Origin: Streptomyces sp. NRRL S-455
GTDB lineage: Bacteria > Actinomycetota > Actinomycetes > Streptomycetales > Streptomycetaceae
Assembly: GCF_000717875.1 (NCBI RefSeq)
Contig: NZ_JOCT01000014.1
Coordinates: 62,001-126,000, forward strand
DNA length: 64,000 nt
Direction: 5' to 3'
Shown here one piece after another: positions 7,969 through 15,885 of the stretch (the first letter of the stretch is position 1; each line of letters begins with the position of its first letter). Below the pieces are notes generated by a model. It was not told the DNA's origin. It saw only the letters and a program-made list of their open reading frames with translations, and did not search any database. The position numbers and the translations under genes are program-made.

Positions 7969-7976
7969 GCCGGTCC

Positions 7977-7996
7977 CCCCGGGGACGGCCCCGGGG
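7977..7996. terminator. Bidirectional hairpin terminator
   Basis: CCCCGGGG (7977-7984), loop ACGG, CCCCGGGG (7989-7996) form a perfect 8-bp stem between xthA (+) and the convergent SGNH hydrolase (-). No U-tract follows, as is usual in Streptomyces. Confidence 0.7.
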
Positions 7997-7998
7997 TG

Positions 7999-9765
7999 CT
8001 ACGGCACGAGCAGCGATAGATCGACCGACCCGGCCAGGGCGGCGAGCCCCGCGTCCCCCGGATGCAGATGGTCCCCGCTGTCGTACGCGGGGAGCATGCG
8101 CGAGGGACGGGCGGGATCCCGCACCACGGCGTCGAAGTCGAGCACGCCGTCGAAGACCTCGCCGTCACGGATCCACTCGTTCACCGTGACCCGCCGGGCG
8201 TCGACGGCGGCCGTGCACCGCGCCTCGCCCTCGCACGGCAGGATCGTCGCCGCGAGCATCCGCACGCCCCGGGCGTGCCCGCGCGCCGCCAGCTCCCGCA
8301 GCCCCGCGATCACCTGCTCCGCCGAGGTGTCCCACCGCAGGTCGTTGATGCCCTCGAAAACGACCGCGGTACGCGCCGACGTCTGGGCGAGAACGTCCCT
8401 GTCGAACCGGTGCAGGGCGCTCACCCCCGCCCCGTCCGTGGACACCCCGTCGCCGGGATAGCGGTCGGTGACCACACGGTTGCCCGAGATGCCCTGGTTC
8501 AGCACCCCGTAGCGCGGGACCGCGCTCTGCGACAGCAGCCGGCCGGCCAGTACGTCCGGCCACCGCCGGTTCGCGTCCGGCGTGGATTTGTCGCCGTCGG
8601 TGATCGAGTCGCCGAGCAGCACCACGGACCCGGGCCCGCCGGCCACGTCGACCCCGGCGAGCAGCGGCCAGCTCGTGATCACAGAGGTGTAGGGGGCCGC
8701 CGAGCCGTCCGCCGCGTGGTCGCCCGGTCCGCTGACGTACGACCGCTGCTGCGCGAGGCGGTGCACCGGCGCCGCCGGCACCGTGCCGGGCAGATGGAAG
8801 CTCACCAGCAGATCGGTGTCCGCCGGCACCGGGAAGTCCAGCGGATCGCTGTAGGCCTGGGCCCCGGCCGGAATCTCCACGCCGGCCGCACCGCGGAAGG
8901 CCAGCGGCACCGGTTCCCCGTGTGCCGCCGCGCCCGACGCCCGCACGGCGACCGTGGCGCTCCCGATCCGCACCGGCGCCGCCGCGAAGGTGTTGTCGAA
9001 CCGCACCCGCACCCGGGGCCCGCCGGCCGACGTGTGCACGACCAGCCGCAGCGTCCGGTCCGTCCAGGGCCCGACGGGAGAGTAGCCGCCGGTCGACGTC
9101 GTCCAGCTGCCCGTCCAGCCTTGTGCCGAGGCCCGTACCGACGCGGCGAACACGTGCAGCCCGGCCGCGCGCGGCAACCGGACCGAGGCGACCGCGCGCC
9201 CCGGCACCAGGGGAACCGTCACCACGTAGAGGCGGGCCCGCTCCGCGAGTTGCCCGCCGGGCCTGTTGATGTGCGGCAGGGCCACGGCTTTCGTGGCGAG
9301 CGGCCCGGTGCGCCAGTCGGGCGCGGTCAGCCGGTACCCGGAGCTCGTGCCGTTCGCGTAGCGGACCGTGCCCGCGCCGCCCACCTCCGTGCCGGCGGTG
9401 CCCGCCACCAGGAAGGCGAGGGCGTCCCCGCGCCCCGTCACGCGTACGTCCTGCCCGGCCGCGCGGACGTTGTCCGGTTCCCCGGGCTGCCGTCGCGGCC
9501 AGGTCAACCGGGCTCCCTGGACGGTGAGGTTGCGGCCGGGCGTCCAGCCCGCGGCCGTGAGGTCCCGCGCCGACAGCGAGGCGCCGGCCCCGTCGAAGTC
9601 GGCCTCCGCGGGTCGGCTGTCGTCGCTGACGGCCACGTTGTCGAACAACCGCTCCAGCGGCGCCGGCGAGGCCCGCTGCTCCTCGGCGGCCCGCGCCGGG
9701 ACCGCCGGCAGCAAGGACCCGCTCAGGGCCAGGACGAACAGAATCCCCCGGACACATCGGCGCAC
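7999..9765 (-). CDS. Secreted SGNH/GDSL-type hydrolase
   Basis: 588 residues beginning at GTG with GGGAGGAG upstream. A Sec signal peptide (residues 1-26, ending PARA) precedes a beta-rich N-terminal half (about 40-340) of carbohydrate-binding appearance, followed by an SGNH hydrolase domain. The catalytic blocks are GDSITDG (nucleophile Ser 387), GISGN (425-429), GIND (472-475) and a C-terminal DHLHP with the Asp-His pair. Family members are esterases, lipases or carbohydrate deacetylases; the two-part architecture resembles secreted actinobacterial proteins acting on polysaccharide or plant-derived esters. The substrate cannot be assigned. Confidence 0.87.
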   Translation of the reverse strand: MRRCVRGILFVLALSGSLLPAVPARAAEEQRASPAPLERLFDNVAVSDDSRPAEADFDGAGASLSARDLTAAGWTPGRNLTVQGARLTWPRRQPGEPDNVRAAGQDVRVTGRGDALAFLVAGTAGTEVGGAGTVRYANGTSSGYRLTAPDWRTGPLATKAVALPHINRPGGQLAERARLYVVTVPLVPGRAVASVRLPRAAGLHVFAASVRASAQGWTGSWTTSTGGYSPVGPWTDRTLRLVVHTSAGGPRVRVRFDNTFAAAPVRIGSATVAVRASGAAAHGEPVPLAFRGAAGVEIPAGAQAYSDPLDFPVPADTDLLVSFHLPGTVPAAPVHRLAQQRSYVSGPGDHAADGSAAPYTSVITSWPLLAGVDVAGGPGSVVLLGDSITDGDKSTPDANRRWPDVLAGRLLSQSAVPRYGVLNQGISGNRVVTDRYPGDGVSTDGAGVSALHRFDRDVLAQTSARTAVVFEGINDLRWDTSAEQVIAGLRELAARGHARGVRMLAATILPCEGEARCTAAVDARRVTVNEWIRDGEVFDGVLDFDAVVRDPARPSRMLPAYDSGDHLHPGDAGLAALAGSVDLSLLVP

Positions 9766-9982
9766 GGCCGACTCCTCCCGCTCACCGACACACGAAGCAA
9801 CAGACGAAACGCAGGGCGGAACAGACGACTCAACGAAACCCGAGACGTGAGACGCACGGTGAAACTAGGGAGACGACAGGGACGCGTCAACGAGCCCCGC
9901 GCGAACTCGGCATGAACACGGCCGGAATCGGAGGCCCGCGCGCCTGTGGTGCGTACGGCGGTACGAATGACACGCTGGACGT

Positions 9983-10390
9983 ATGAACATCCCCTTCCTG
10001 GGCAACCGGCGCCAGAAGCTCGGGGTCCCGGACCCGGCAGGTATCGCGGACCTCCTCGCCGAGTGCGAACTGCTCCGCTCCCAGGCGTCCCGTGCGGGTG
10101 TCCGGCTGGACGACTCGACGGCCTCGCTGGAGGCACTGGACCAGCTCGTGCCGGGCTGGCGGGACGACGAGGAGACCCTGGCCTGGCTCGGCAACGACGC
10201 CGGGCTCTACCTGGGCACCGTCATCGTGCGCTCCGTGCCGGGAGCCGCCTGGAAGATCCGGTCCGACGGGCAGCCCGTCGTGCGGCTCGCCTCCGGCCGG
10301 GAGTTCGACGTGGTGGAGTCCGGCCACGAGTGGGCCGCCCACGGGGTGCCCGAGCTGTCCCAGCTGTACGCGGAAGTCGCGGAGGCGTGA
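9983..10390 (+). CDS. DUF6278 family protein
   Basis: 135 residues, soluble, without signal peptide or obvious catalytic motif. The conserved features are an N-terminal MNIPFLGNRR, a central helix with LVPGWRDDEETLAWLGNDAGLYLGTVIV, and a C-terminal SLEALDQ/YAEVAEA-type helix. I take it as the small actinobacterial DUF6278 family; the function is unknown. It lies 155 bp ahead of the GluA-type ATPase, and my recollection is that such a gene neighbours gluABCD in other streptomycetes. If so, the pair moved together. Confidence 0.7.
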   Translation: MNIPFLGNRRQKLGVPDPAGIADLLAECELLRSQASRAGVRLDDSTASLEALDQLVPGWRDDEETLAWLGNDAGLYLGTVIVRSVPGAAWKIRSDGQPVVRLASGREFDVVESGHEWAAHGVPELSQLYAEVAEA

Positions 10391-10453
10391 GTCTGATCCT
10401 CAGAACCCTGTCCCAGAACCTTTGGCCCAAAGTCCGCCGTAAATACGGCTAAT

Positions 10454-10489
10454 GATCGAAAGGTGCGTGTCGCCCCGACACGTTCGATC
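10454..10489. terminator. Hairpin between DUF6278 gene and gluA
   Basis: The outer arms GATCGAA (10454-10460) and TTCGATC (10483-10489) enclose a perfect inner stem CGTGTCG/CGACACG (10466-10472, 10476-10482) with a 3-base loop. It could end the upstream transcript or act in the leader of gluA, whose start is 56 bp away. Confidence 0.6.
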
Positions 10490-10544
10490 TTGCCTGGATA
10501 CGTTGCGGCAACCACCACCCAGCTGAGAGTGAGTAGGGCTGAGT

Positions 10545-11288
10545 ATGGCCGTGGATCCGCTGATCGAGCTGCGTGAAGTCAACAAGCACTTCGGTGAGCT
10601 GCATGTCCTTCAGGACATCAACCTCACCGTCGGCAGGGGAGAGGTGGTCGTCGTCATCGGCCCGTCGGGGTCCGGAAAGTCGACCCTGTGCCGGGCGATC
10701 AACCGGCTGGAGACCATCGGGTCCGGCGAGATCGCCCTGGACGGGCAGCCCCTGCCGGAGGAGGGCAAGCCCCTGGCCAGGCTCCGCGCCGACGTCGGCA
10801 TGGTCTTCCAGTCGTTCAACCTCTTCGCCCACAAGACGGTCCTGCAGAACGTCTCCCTCGGCCAGGTCAAGGTCCGCGGGCGCCGGAAGGAGGACGCCGA
10901 CAAGCGCTCCCGTGAACTCCTCGACAGGGTCGGCGTCGCCGACCAGGCGGACAAGTACCCGGCCCAGCTCTCCGGCGGCCAGCAGCAGCGTGTGGCCATC
11001 GCCCGCGCTCTGGCCATGGAGCCCAAGGTGATGCTCTTCGACGAGCCGACCTCGGCCCTCGACCCGGAGATGATCAACGAGGTGCTGGAGGTCATGAAGC
11101 AACTGGCCCGCGAGGGCATGACCATGATCGTCGTCACGCACGAGATGGGCTTCGCCCGCTCGGCCGCCAACCGGGTCGTCTTCATGGCCGACGGCCGGAT
11201 CGTCGAGGACCGGACCCCCGACGAGTTCTTCACCAACCCCAGCAGCGACCGCGCCAAGGACTTCCTCTCCAAGATCCTCAAACACTGA
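10545..11288 (+). CDS. gluA: GluA-type polar amino-acid ABC transporter ATP-binding protein
   Basis: 247 residues with every ABC ATPase motif: Walker [10 protein letters not shown] (39-47), the Q-loop (VFQSFNLF), the signature LSGGQQQR, Walker B ([12 protein letters not shown]) and the switch His (VTHEMGF). Closest in form to the glutamate/glutamine importer ATPase GluA/GlnQ. It would energise uptake with a binding protein and two permeases, but the usual gluB, gluC and gluD do not follow: the next gene is an unrelated convergent hydrolase. It is therefore either an orphan subunit sharing permeases encoded elsewhere or the remnant of a broken operon. Confidence 0.9.
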   Translation: MAVDPLIELREVNKHFGELHVLQDINLTVGRGEVVVVIGPSGSGKSTLCRAINRLETIGSGEIALDGQPLPEEGKPLARLRADVGMVFQSFNLFAHKTVLQNVSLGQVKVRGRRKEDADKRSRELLDRVGVADQADKYPAQLSGGQQQRVAIARALAMEPKVMLFDEPTSALDPEMINEVLEVMKQLAREGMTMIVVTHEMGFARSAANRVVFMADGRIVEDRTPDEFFTNPSSDRAKDFLSKILKH

Positions 11289-11398
11289 ACGGGCAGGCGT
11301 CGAAAGCCCATCGTGTCGAACCTCGATTACGATGTGCCCTTCACCCTGTCGGAGAGGGGGACTTCACCGAATTCCGCCGAACCCGTCCGGGGTGAGGA

Positions 11399-11429
11399 GA
11401 CCGCCCACCCGGGCCACGGGGCGGCGGTC
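11399..11429. terminator. Hairpin terminator between convergent genes
   Basis: GACCGCC (11399-11405) and GGCGGTC (11423-11429) pair around a GC-rich loop containing CCCGGG. It sits between gluA (+) and the CocE-type hydrolase (-). Confidence 0.55.
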
Positions 11430-11464
11430 CACATCGGCCAAGCCCGTCCGGCGGCAGCCGCAGA

Positions 11465-13033
11465 TCACTGCTCGCGCAGCGGAACCGACACGTACGACGG
11501 GTCGTTCGCCGGCGAGGAGAAGGTCAGCTGCGCGCCGGACGGGTTGTGCTCGATGTAGAGCGGGTCGACCGTGTCGACGACCAGGGCGAGGCGGTGCCCG
11601 GCCGGGACGTCGTAGGCCGTGGAGTACAGCTCCAGGTCGACGCCGAACGGCTTTCCGGGGGTGCGACCGTGGAAGGTGTACGGCGCGTTGGTCACCAGCT
11701 TGCCGAGGCCGAGCGGCCCCACGTCGTAGAGGTAGGCGACGAGGGTGCCGCTCTCCTTGGTGGGGGTGACGGTCGTGTGCAACTTGGCCGTCCCGCGTAC
11801 CCGCTGGGACGTGGCGTACTTCTCCGACTGCCACACGGCGGCCCAGCGGCGGGGGAGCAGGGGAATGGAAGCCATCGGGGGCAGCTGGGCCACCTGGTCG
11901 AGGATGCTGGACAGGAAGACGATCCCGCCGTCCGCGCCCGAGTTCACGTTCGCGCGGATCGTGGTCGTGCCCGCCAGGGCGATCTTCCGGTTCGTGGCGG
12001 CGACGGACTTCCAGTCCGGGTAACCCTCGTAGCCGCCGGAGGAACGGGACTTGAGCCGGACGGGCTGTTCCCGGTCGATGCCGTTGTCCTCGCCCCTGAG
12101 GTGGTGGTCGAACCAGCGCTGGGTGTCCTTCCACACGTCGTTGGGCAGCCCGAACAGGCCGGTCAGCTCCGGGGTGGCGTGGTCCCCGGGGCGCATCTCC
12201 AGCCGCTTGGGGCCGGTCAGCTTCTCGTAGAAGTCGGCGTACTGGTTGGGCGGGAAGACCGTGTCGCCCCAGGCGTTGGCGAGCATGACCGCCGTGCCGT
12301 TCTTGTTGATCCGGTCGACGTAGGTCACAGCGGAACGTTTCTTCCCCCAGGCGATCAGCTCAGGCTCCTTCGCCAGGTTGGAGGCGTAGAAGTCGTCGAA
12401 GATCTGCCGGAGTTCGGCGCCCTGGCGGCCCGTCACCACGCTCGCGCCGTCCAGCAGGGCGGCCGCCTGGACGTGCTGGGTGCGTCCGGCGTAGATCGAG
12501 TCGATCAGGTCGGCCCAGCCGCTGAGCGACGCGACCGCGCGGACCCGCTTGTCGTGCGCGGCGGTGAGCAGGCTGATGCCGGCGCCGTAGGAGACGCCCG
12601 CCATGCCGATGTGCCCGGAGTCCGAGGGGGTGTTGGCGAGCGCCCAGTCGATGACCTTCGAGGCGTCGGCCACGTCGGGCGGTCCGGCGACTTCTATCTC
12701 GCCGCCCGACTGCCAGAAGCCACGCACGTTGTAGGTGACGACGACGTACCCCGAGTCGGCGAGTTTCTGCGCCTGGGCCAGGTATTCGACCTGGGGCAGG
12801 CCCCAGCTCGTGGGCATGACGAGGAGCGGGTAGCGGCGCGTGCCGTCGGCGCCGGCCGGGGTGACGACGTTGGCCTTGAGGACGGTGCCGCCGTCGCCGG
12901 TGATGTCGACGAACCGGACGGGGTTCGGTGCCGCCTGTGCGGTGGGGGCGAGCCCGAGGGCGGTGCCGGCGACCAGGGCCGTCGAGACGGCGCCTACGGC
13001 GGTGGTGCGCAGGGCCTTGCGGTGACTTCCCAC
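11465..13033 (-). CDS. Secreted CocE/NonD-type alpha/beta hydrolase (X-Pro dipeptidyl-peptidase family)
   Basis: 522 residues. A signal peptide (1-36, ending AQA-APN) leads into an S15/CocE-type alpha/beta hydrolase with nucleophile elbow GVSYGAG (Ser 148), an Asp region (WGDTVFPP) and a His region (PGDHATPE). The C-terminal third (from about residue 350) has the PepX_C beta-sandwich form. Relatives include X-Pro dipeptidyl aminopeptidases and ester hydrolases; without closer comparison the substrate (proline peptides or esters) stays open. Export means it acts outside the cell. A cluster of palindromes at 13088-13127 just upstream suggests tight repression. Confidence 0.85.
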   Translation of the reverse strand: MGSHRKALRTTAVGAVSTALVAGTALGLAPTAQAAPNPVRFVDITGDGGTVLKANVVTPAGADGTRRYPLLVMPTSWGLPQVEYLAQAQKLADSGYVVVTYNVRGFWQSGGEIEVAGPPDVADASKVIDWALANTPSDSGHIGMAGVSYGAGISLLTAAHDKRVRAVASLSGWADLIDSIYAGRTQHVQAAALLDGASVVTGRQGAELRQIFDDFYASNLAKEPELIAWGKKRSAVTYVDRINKNGTAVMLANAWGDTVFPPNQYADFYEKLTGPKRLEMRPGDHATPELTGLFGLPNDVWKDTQRWFDHHLRGEDNGIDREQPVRLKSRSSGGYEGYPDWKSVAATNRKIALAGTTTIRANVNSGADGGIVFLSSILDQVAQLPPMASIPLLPRRWAAVWQSEKYATSQRVRGTAKLHTTVTPTKESGTLVAYLYDVGPLGLGKLVTNAPYTFHGRTPGKPFGVDLELYSTAYDVPAGHRLALVVDTVDPLYIEHNPSGAQLTFSSPANDPSYVSVPLREQ

Positions 13034-13087
13034 GGGTCACTCCTCACTCGTGTCAGTGCAAAGTGACCAGACGGTAACCTCGCTCCC

Positions 13088-13127
13088 TTACCACTGGTAA
13101 CCCGTCGGTAAGTTACGTACCAGTAAC
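13088..13127 (-). promoter_or_regulatory. Palindrome cluster upstream of the secreted hydrolase
   Basis: TTACCACTGGTAA (13088-13100) is a perfect 13-base interrupted palindrome. GTTACGTACCAGTAAC (13112-13127) is a second one with arms GTTAC and GTAAC. A GGTAACC lies at 13073-13079. The spacing and form suit a dimeric TetR-like repressor bound twice. The sites lie 55-95 bp upstream of the hydrolase start; no regulator gene adjoins. Confidence 0.6.
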
Positions 13128-13149
13128 GATTGTTGAGAGGTGGATGACT

Positions 13150-13908
13150 TCAGGAGGCCCGGTGGCCGGCGCGTGGAGCCGGGGCCGCGGGCGGCGGGGT
13201 CTGCGCCGCCCGGGTCACGTCCTCCACCAGCTCCACGACGTCCGGGCCGTACGCCTGCGAGTTGATCACCTTCAGCAGCAGCACGAAGGAGCCGGTGCCG
13301 TACTTGCGGGCCAGCCGTTCCTGGTTGCGGGCGAGGTAACGGGTGGCGGCCTGGTTGGTGATCGAGGTCTGGCCGCAGAAGAGGAAGACGGGACGGGTGT
13401 TCTGACTCCGCTCCGCGGTGAGCCGGGCGAGCAGCGCGTACTCCTCCTTGCCGTTCTCCACGCGGTAGCGCTCCGAGCCGACCTGGAACGAGCCCCGGTC
13501 CGGGCCCGGTTCGGCGTCGACGTTCACCCGCACCCCGGGGAGCAGGGAGGACAGATGGGCGGCCATGCGGCGGTTCGAGGCCGGTCCGCCCACACAGAAC
13601 TCGGTGCGCTCCCCGAAGCCCTGACGTGCCGTGTCGTGCGGGAGGATCTGGGCGTGGGCGTTGCAGTCCTTGATCAGCGCGGCCAGCTCGAGGAGCGCGA
13701 AGACGTCGTAGCGCATCACCGCGAACTCGGGTCCGCCCGCACCCCGGTTCACCACCAGCAGCGACTCGGAGTTGTCGGGCAACCCGAAGAAGGCCTGCTT
13801 GCGGCGGAGCTTGCGCTTCCACAGGTAGGTGCGGGCCACCCAGCCGATCGCGGCGCTTATCCCCGCCGCGACCACGCCCAGGACGATGTTGCGCACGTCG
13901 TCATTCAT
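13150..13908 (-). CDS. Membrane-anchored protein of unknown function
   Basis: 252 residues from the ATG at 13908 (MNDDV). One transmembrane segment (about 8-28) is followed by basic residues (WKRKLRRK) and a soluble cytosolic domain with the stretches GLPDNSESLLVVNRGAGGPEF and PVFLFCGQTSITNQAA. The C-terminus is Pro/Ala-rich. I do not recognise a family. The frame is open upstream of 13908, but that extension is low-complexity and Pro-rich and has no ribosome site. It lies on the strand opposite the gamma-glutamyltransferase gene, with about 105 bp between the two starts. Confidence 0.75.
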   Translation of the reverse strand: MNDDVRNIVLGVVAAGISAAIGWVARTYLWKRKLRRKQAFFGLPDNSESLLVVNRGAGGPEFAVMRYDVFALLELAALIKDCNAHAQILPHDTARQGFGERTEFCVGGPASNRRMAAHLSSLLPGVRVNVDAEPGPDRGSFQVGSERYRVENGKEEYALLARLTAERSQNTRPVFLFCGQTSITNQAATRYLARNQERLARKYGTGSFVLLLKVINSQAYGPDVVELVEDVTRAAQTPPPAAPAPRAGHRAS

Positions 13909-14012
13909 GGGCGCGCATGGTAGCGGGCCCGACGCACCGGAGTTCGACGCGTCCCTGACGCTGCCGTGGCGATGAATTAAGCTGCGCCAACGGCCTTTGA
14001 CTGGAGGTGCGG

Positions 14013-15818
14013 ATGCGTCGCCCTGTGGCACGGAATCTGACGGTCCTGGCGGTTTCGGCCGCCGTGGTGATGTCGGTGGGGGCGTCGGCGCCACCCACCG
14101 TGCAGAGCACCGGCGTTGAGAAGAAACCCCTGGCCGTCGGCTACGGCGGCGCCGTCTCCAGCGTCGATCCGGACGCCTCCGCGGCCGGGATCGAGGTCCT
14201 GAAAAAGGGTGGCAACGCCGTCGACGCGGCCGTCGCCACCGCCGCCGCGCTCGGCGTCACCGAGCCCTACTCCGCCGGCATCGGCGGGGGCGGCTACTTC
14301 GTCTACTACGACGCCAAGTCCCGCACCGTCCGCACCATCGACGGCCGCGAGACCGCCCCGCTCACCGCCGACAAGAACCTGTTCACCGAGAACGGCAAGC
14401 CCATCCCCTTCGCCGAGGCCGTCAGCAGCGGCCTGAGCGTCGGCACCCCGGGCACGCCCGCCACCTGGCAGACGGCACTGGACAAGTGGGGCAGCAAGGA
14501 ACTCGCCAGTCTCCTGAAGCCGGCCGAGCGGCTCGCCCGCGACGGCTTCACGGTCGACGCGACCTTCCGCTCGCAGACGGCGTCCAACGAGACCCGCTTC
14601 CGCTACTTCCCGGACACCGCCGAGCTGTTCCTGCCGGGCGGGCAACTCCCCGTCGTCGGATCCACCTTCAAGAACCCCGACCTCGCCCGCACCTACGCGG
14701 AGCTGGGCCGCAAGGGCGTCCGCGCGCTCTACCGCGGAGACATCGGCCGGGACATCGTCGACACGGTCAACAAGCCGCCGGTCGACCCGGGCTCCGGCTG
14801 GAACGCCCGCCCCGGCGACCTGTCCGCGAAGGACCTGGCCGCCTACCGCACCAAGCTCCAGGCGCCCACCAGGACTTCGTACCGGGGCCTCGGTGTGTAC
14901 TCCATGGCGCCGTCGTCCTCCGGCGGCACGACGGTCGGTGAGGCGCTCAACATCCTGGAGCGGACCGACCTGTCGAAGGCGAGCCAGGCGAAGTACCTGC
15001 ACCGCTTCATCGAGGCCAGCCGGATCGCGTTCGCGGACCGGGGGCGGTGGGTGGGCGACCCCGCCTTCGAGGACGTGCCGACGAAGGAGCTGCTGTCCCA
15101 GAGGTACGCCGACTCGCGGGCCTGCCTGATCAAGGACGACGCGGTGCTCACCAGTCCCGTGGCGCCCGGGGACCCGCGCAACCCGAAGCGTTGCGGGGCC
15201 GGCGGTACGGCCGCCCCCACGACGTACGAGGGTGACAGCACCACGCATCTGACGGTGGCCGACAAGTGGGGGAACGTCGTCTCCTACACGCTCACCATCG
15301 AGCAGACCGGTGGCAGTGCCATCACCGTGCCGGGGCGGGGGTTCATCCTCAACAACGAGCTGACGGACTTCTCCTTCACCCCGGCGAACCCCGCCGTGCA
15401 CGACCCGAACCTGCCGGGACCGGGGAAGCGGCCCCGGTCGTCGATGTCGCCGACGATCGTTCTCGACCGGCATGACAAGCCCGTGGTGGCGCTGGGGTCG
15501 CCGGGTGGGGCGACCATCATCACGACGGTTCTGCAGACGCTCACCGGATTCCTCGACCGGGGGATGCCGCTGGTCGACGCGATCGCCGCACCCCGGGCCA
15601 GTCAGCGGAATGCCGCGCAGACCGAGCTGGAACCCGGCCTCTATGACAACGCCGAGTTGAGGAAGCAGCTCGAAGCGATCGGCCACTCCTTCAAGGCCAA
15701 CCCGGAGATCGGGGCGGCTACGGGTGTGCAGCGGCTGTCCGGCGGGAAGTGGCTGGCCGCGGCTGAGACCGTGCGGCGGGGTGGGGGATCGGCGATGGTG
15801 GTGCGGCCTGTGCGTTGA
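14013..15818 (+). CDS. ggt: Secreted gamma-glutamyltransferase
   Basis: About 601 residues. The ATG at 14013 has a GGAGG ribosome site 5 bases upstream and is preferred to the GTG at 14007. A signal peptide precedes the mature enzyme, which shows the N-terminal GGNAVDAAVATAAALGVTEP block, the self-cleavage and nucleophile threonine in GDSTTHLTVAD and the C-terminal SPGGATIITTVLQ block. The family is made as a precursor that cuts itself just before the Thr, giving two subunits, then transfers gamma-glutamyl groups from glutathione-like donors to water or amino acids. Mycothiol-using actinobacteria have little glutathione, so the donor here may be environmental. Confidence 0.92.
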   Translation: MRRPVARNLTVLAVSAAVVMSVGASAPPTVQSTGVEKKPLAVGYGGAVSSVDPDASAAGIEVLKKGGNAVDAAVATAAALGVTEPYSAGIGGGGYFVYYDAKSRTVRTIDGRETAPLTADKNLFTENGKPIPFAEAVSSGLSVGTPGTPATWQTALDKWGSKELASLLKPAERLARDGFTVDATFRSQTASNETRFRYFPDTAELFLPGGQLPVVGSTFKNPDLARTYAELGRKGVRALYRGDIGRDIVDTVNKPPVDPGSGWNARPGDLSAKDLAAYRTKLQAPTRTSYRGLGVYSMAPSSSGGTTVGEALNILERTDLSKASQAKYLHRFIEASRIAFADRGRWVGDPAFEDVPTKELLSQRYADSRACLIKDDAVLTSPVAPGDPRNPKRCGAGGTAAPTTYEGDSTTHLTVADKWGNVVSYTLTIEQTGGSAITVPGRGFILNNELTDFSFTPANPAVHDPNLPGPGKRPRSSMSPTIVLDRHDKPVVALGSPGGATIITTVLQTLTGFLDRGMPLVDAIAAPRASQRNAAQTELEPGLYDNAELRKQLEAIGHSFKANPEIGAATGVQRLSGGKWLAAAETVRRGGGSAMVVRPVR

Positions 15819-15830
15819 GTGCCGGGTGCG

Positions 15831-15879
15831 GGGGCGTGGGGGTTTTCGCGCAGTTCCCCGCGCCCCTGTCGGGGCGCAG
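15831..15879. repeat. Streptomyces intergenic GC-rich repeat with terminator hairpin
   Basis: The run GGGGGTTTTCGCGCAGTT, followed by CCCCGCGCCCC and its GGGGCGC complement, is the sequence I recognise as occurring very many times between genes in Streptomyces chromosomes. GCGCCCC/GGGGCGC (15860-15877, loop TGTC) forms a 7-bp hairpin. It lies between convergent ggt and the Clp-family gene and probably ends both transcripts. Confidence 0.65.
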
Positions 15880-15885
15880 CGGACC

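Noticed and set aside
11313..11558. Small plus-strand frame after gluA
   Set aside because: It overlaps the terminator hairpin and the 3' end of the convergent hydrolase, has no ribosome site and does not resemble gluB.
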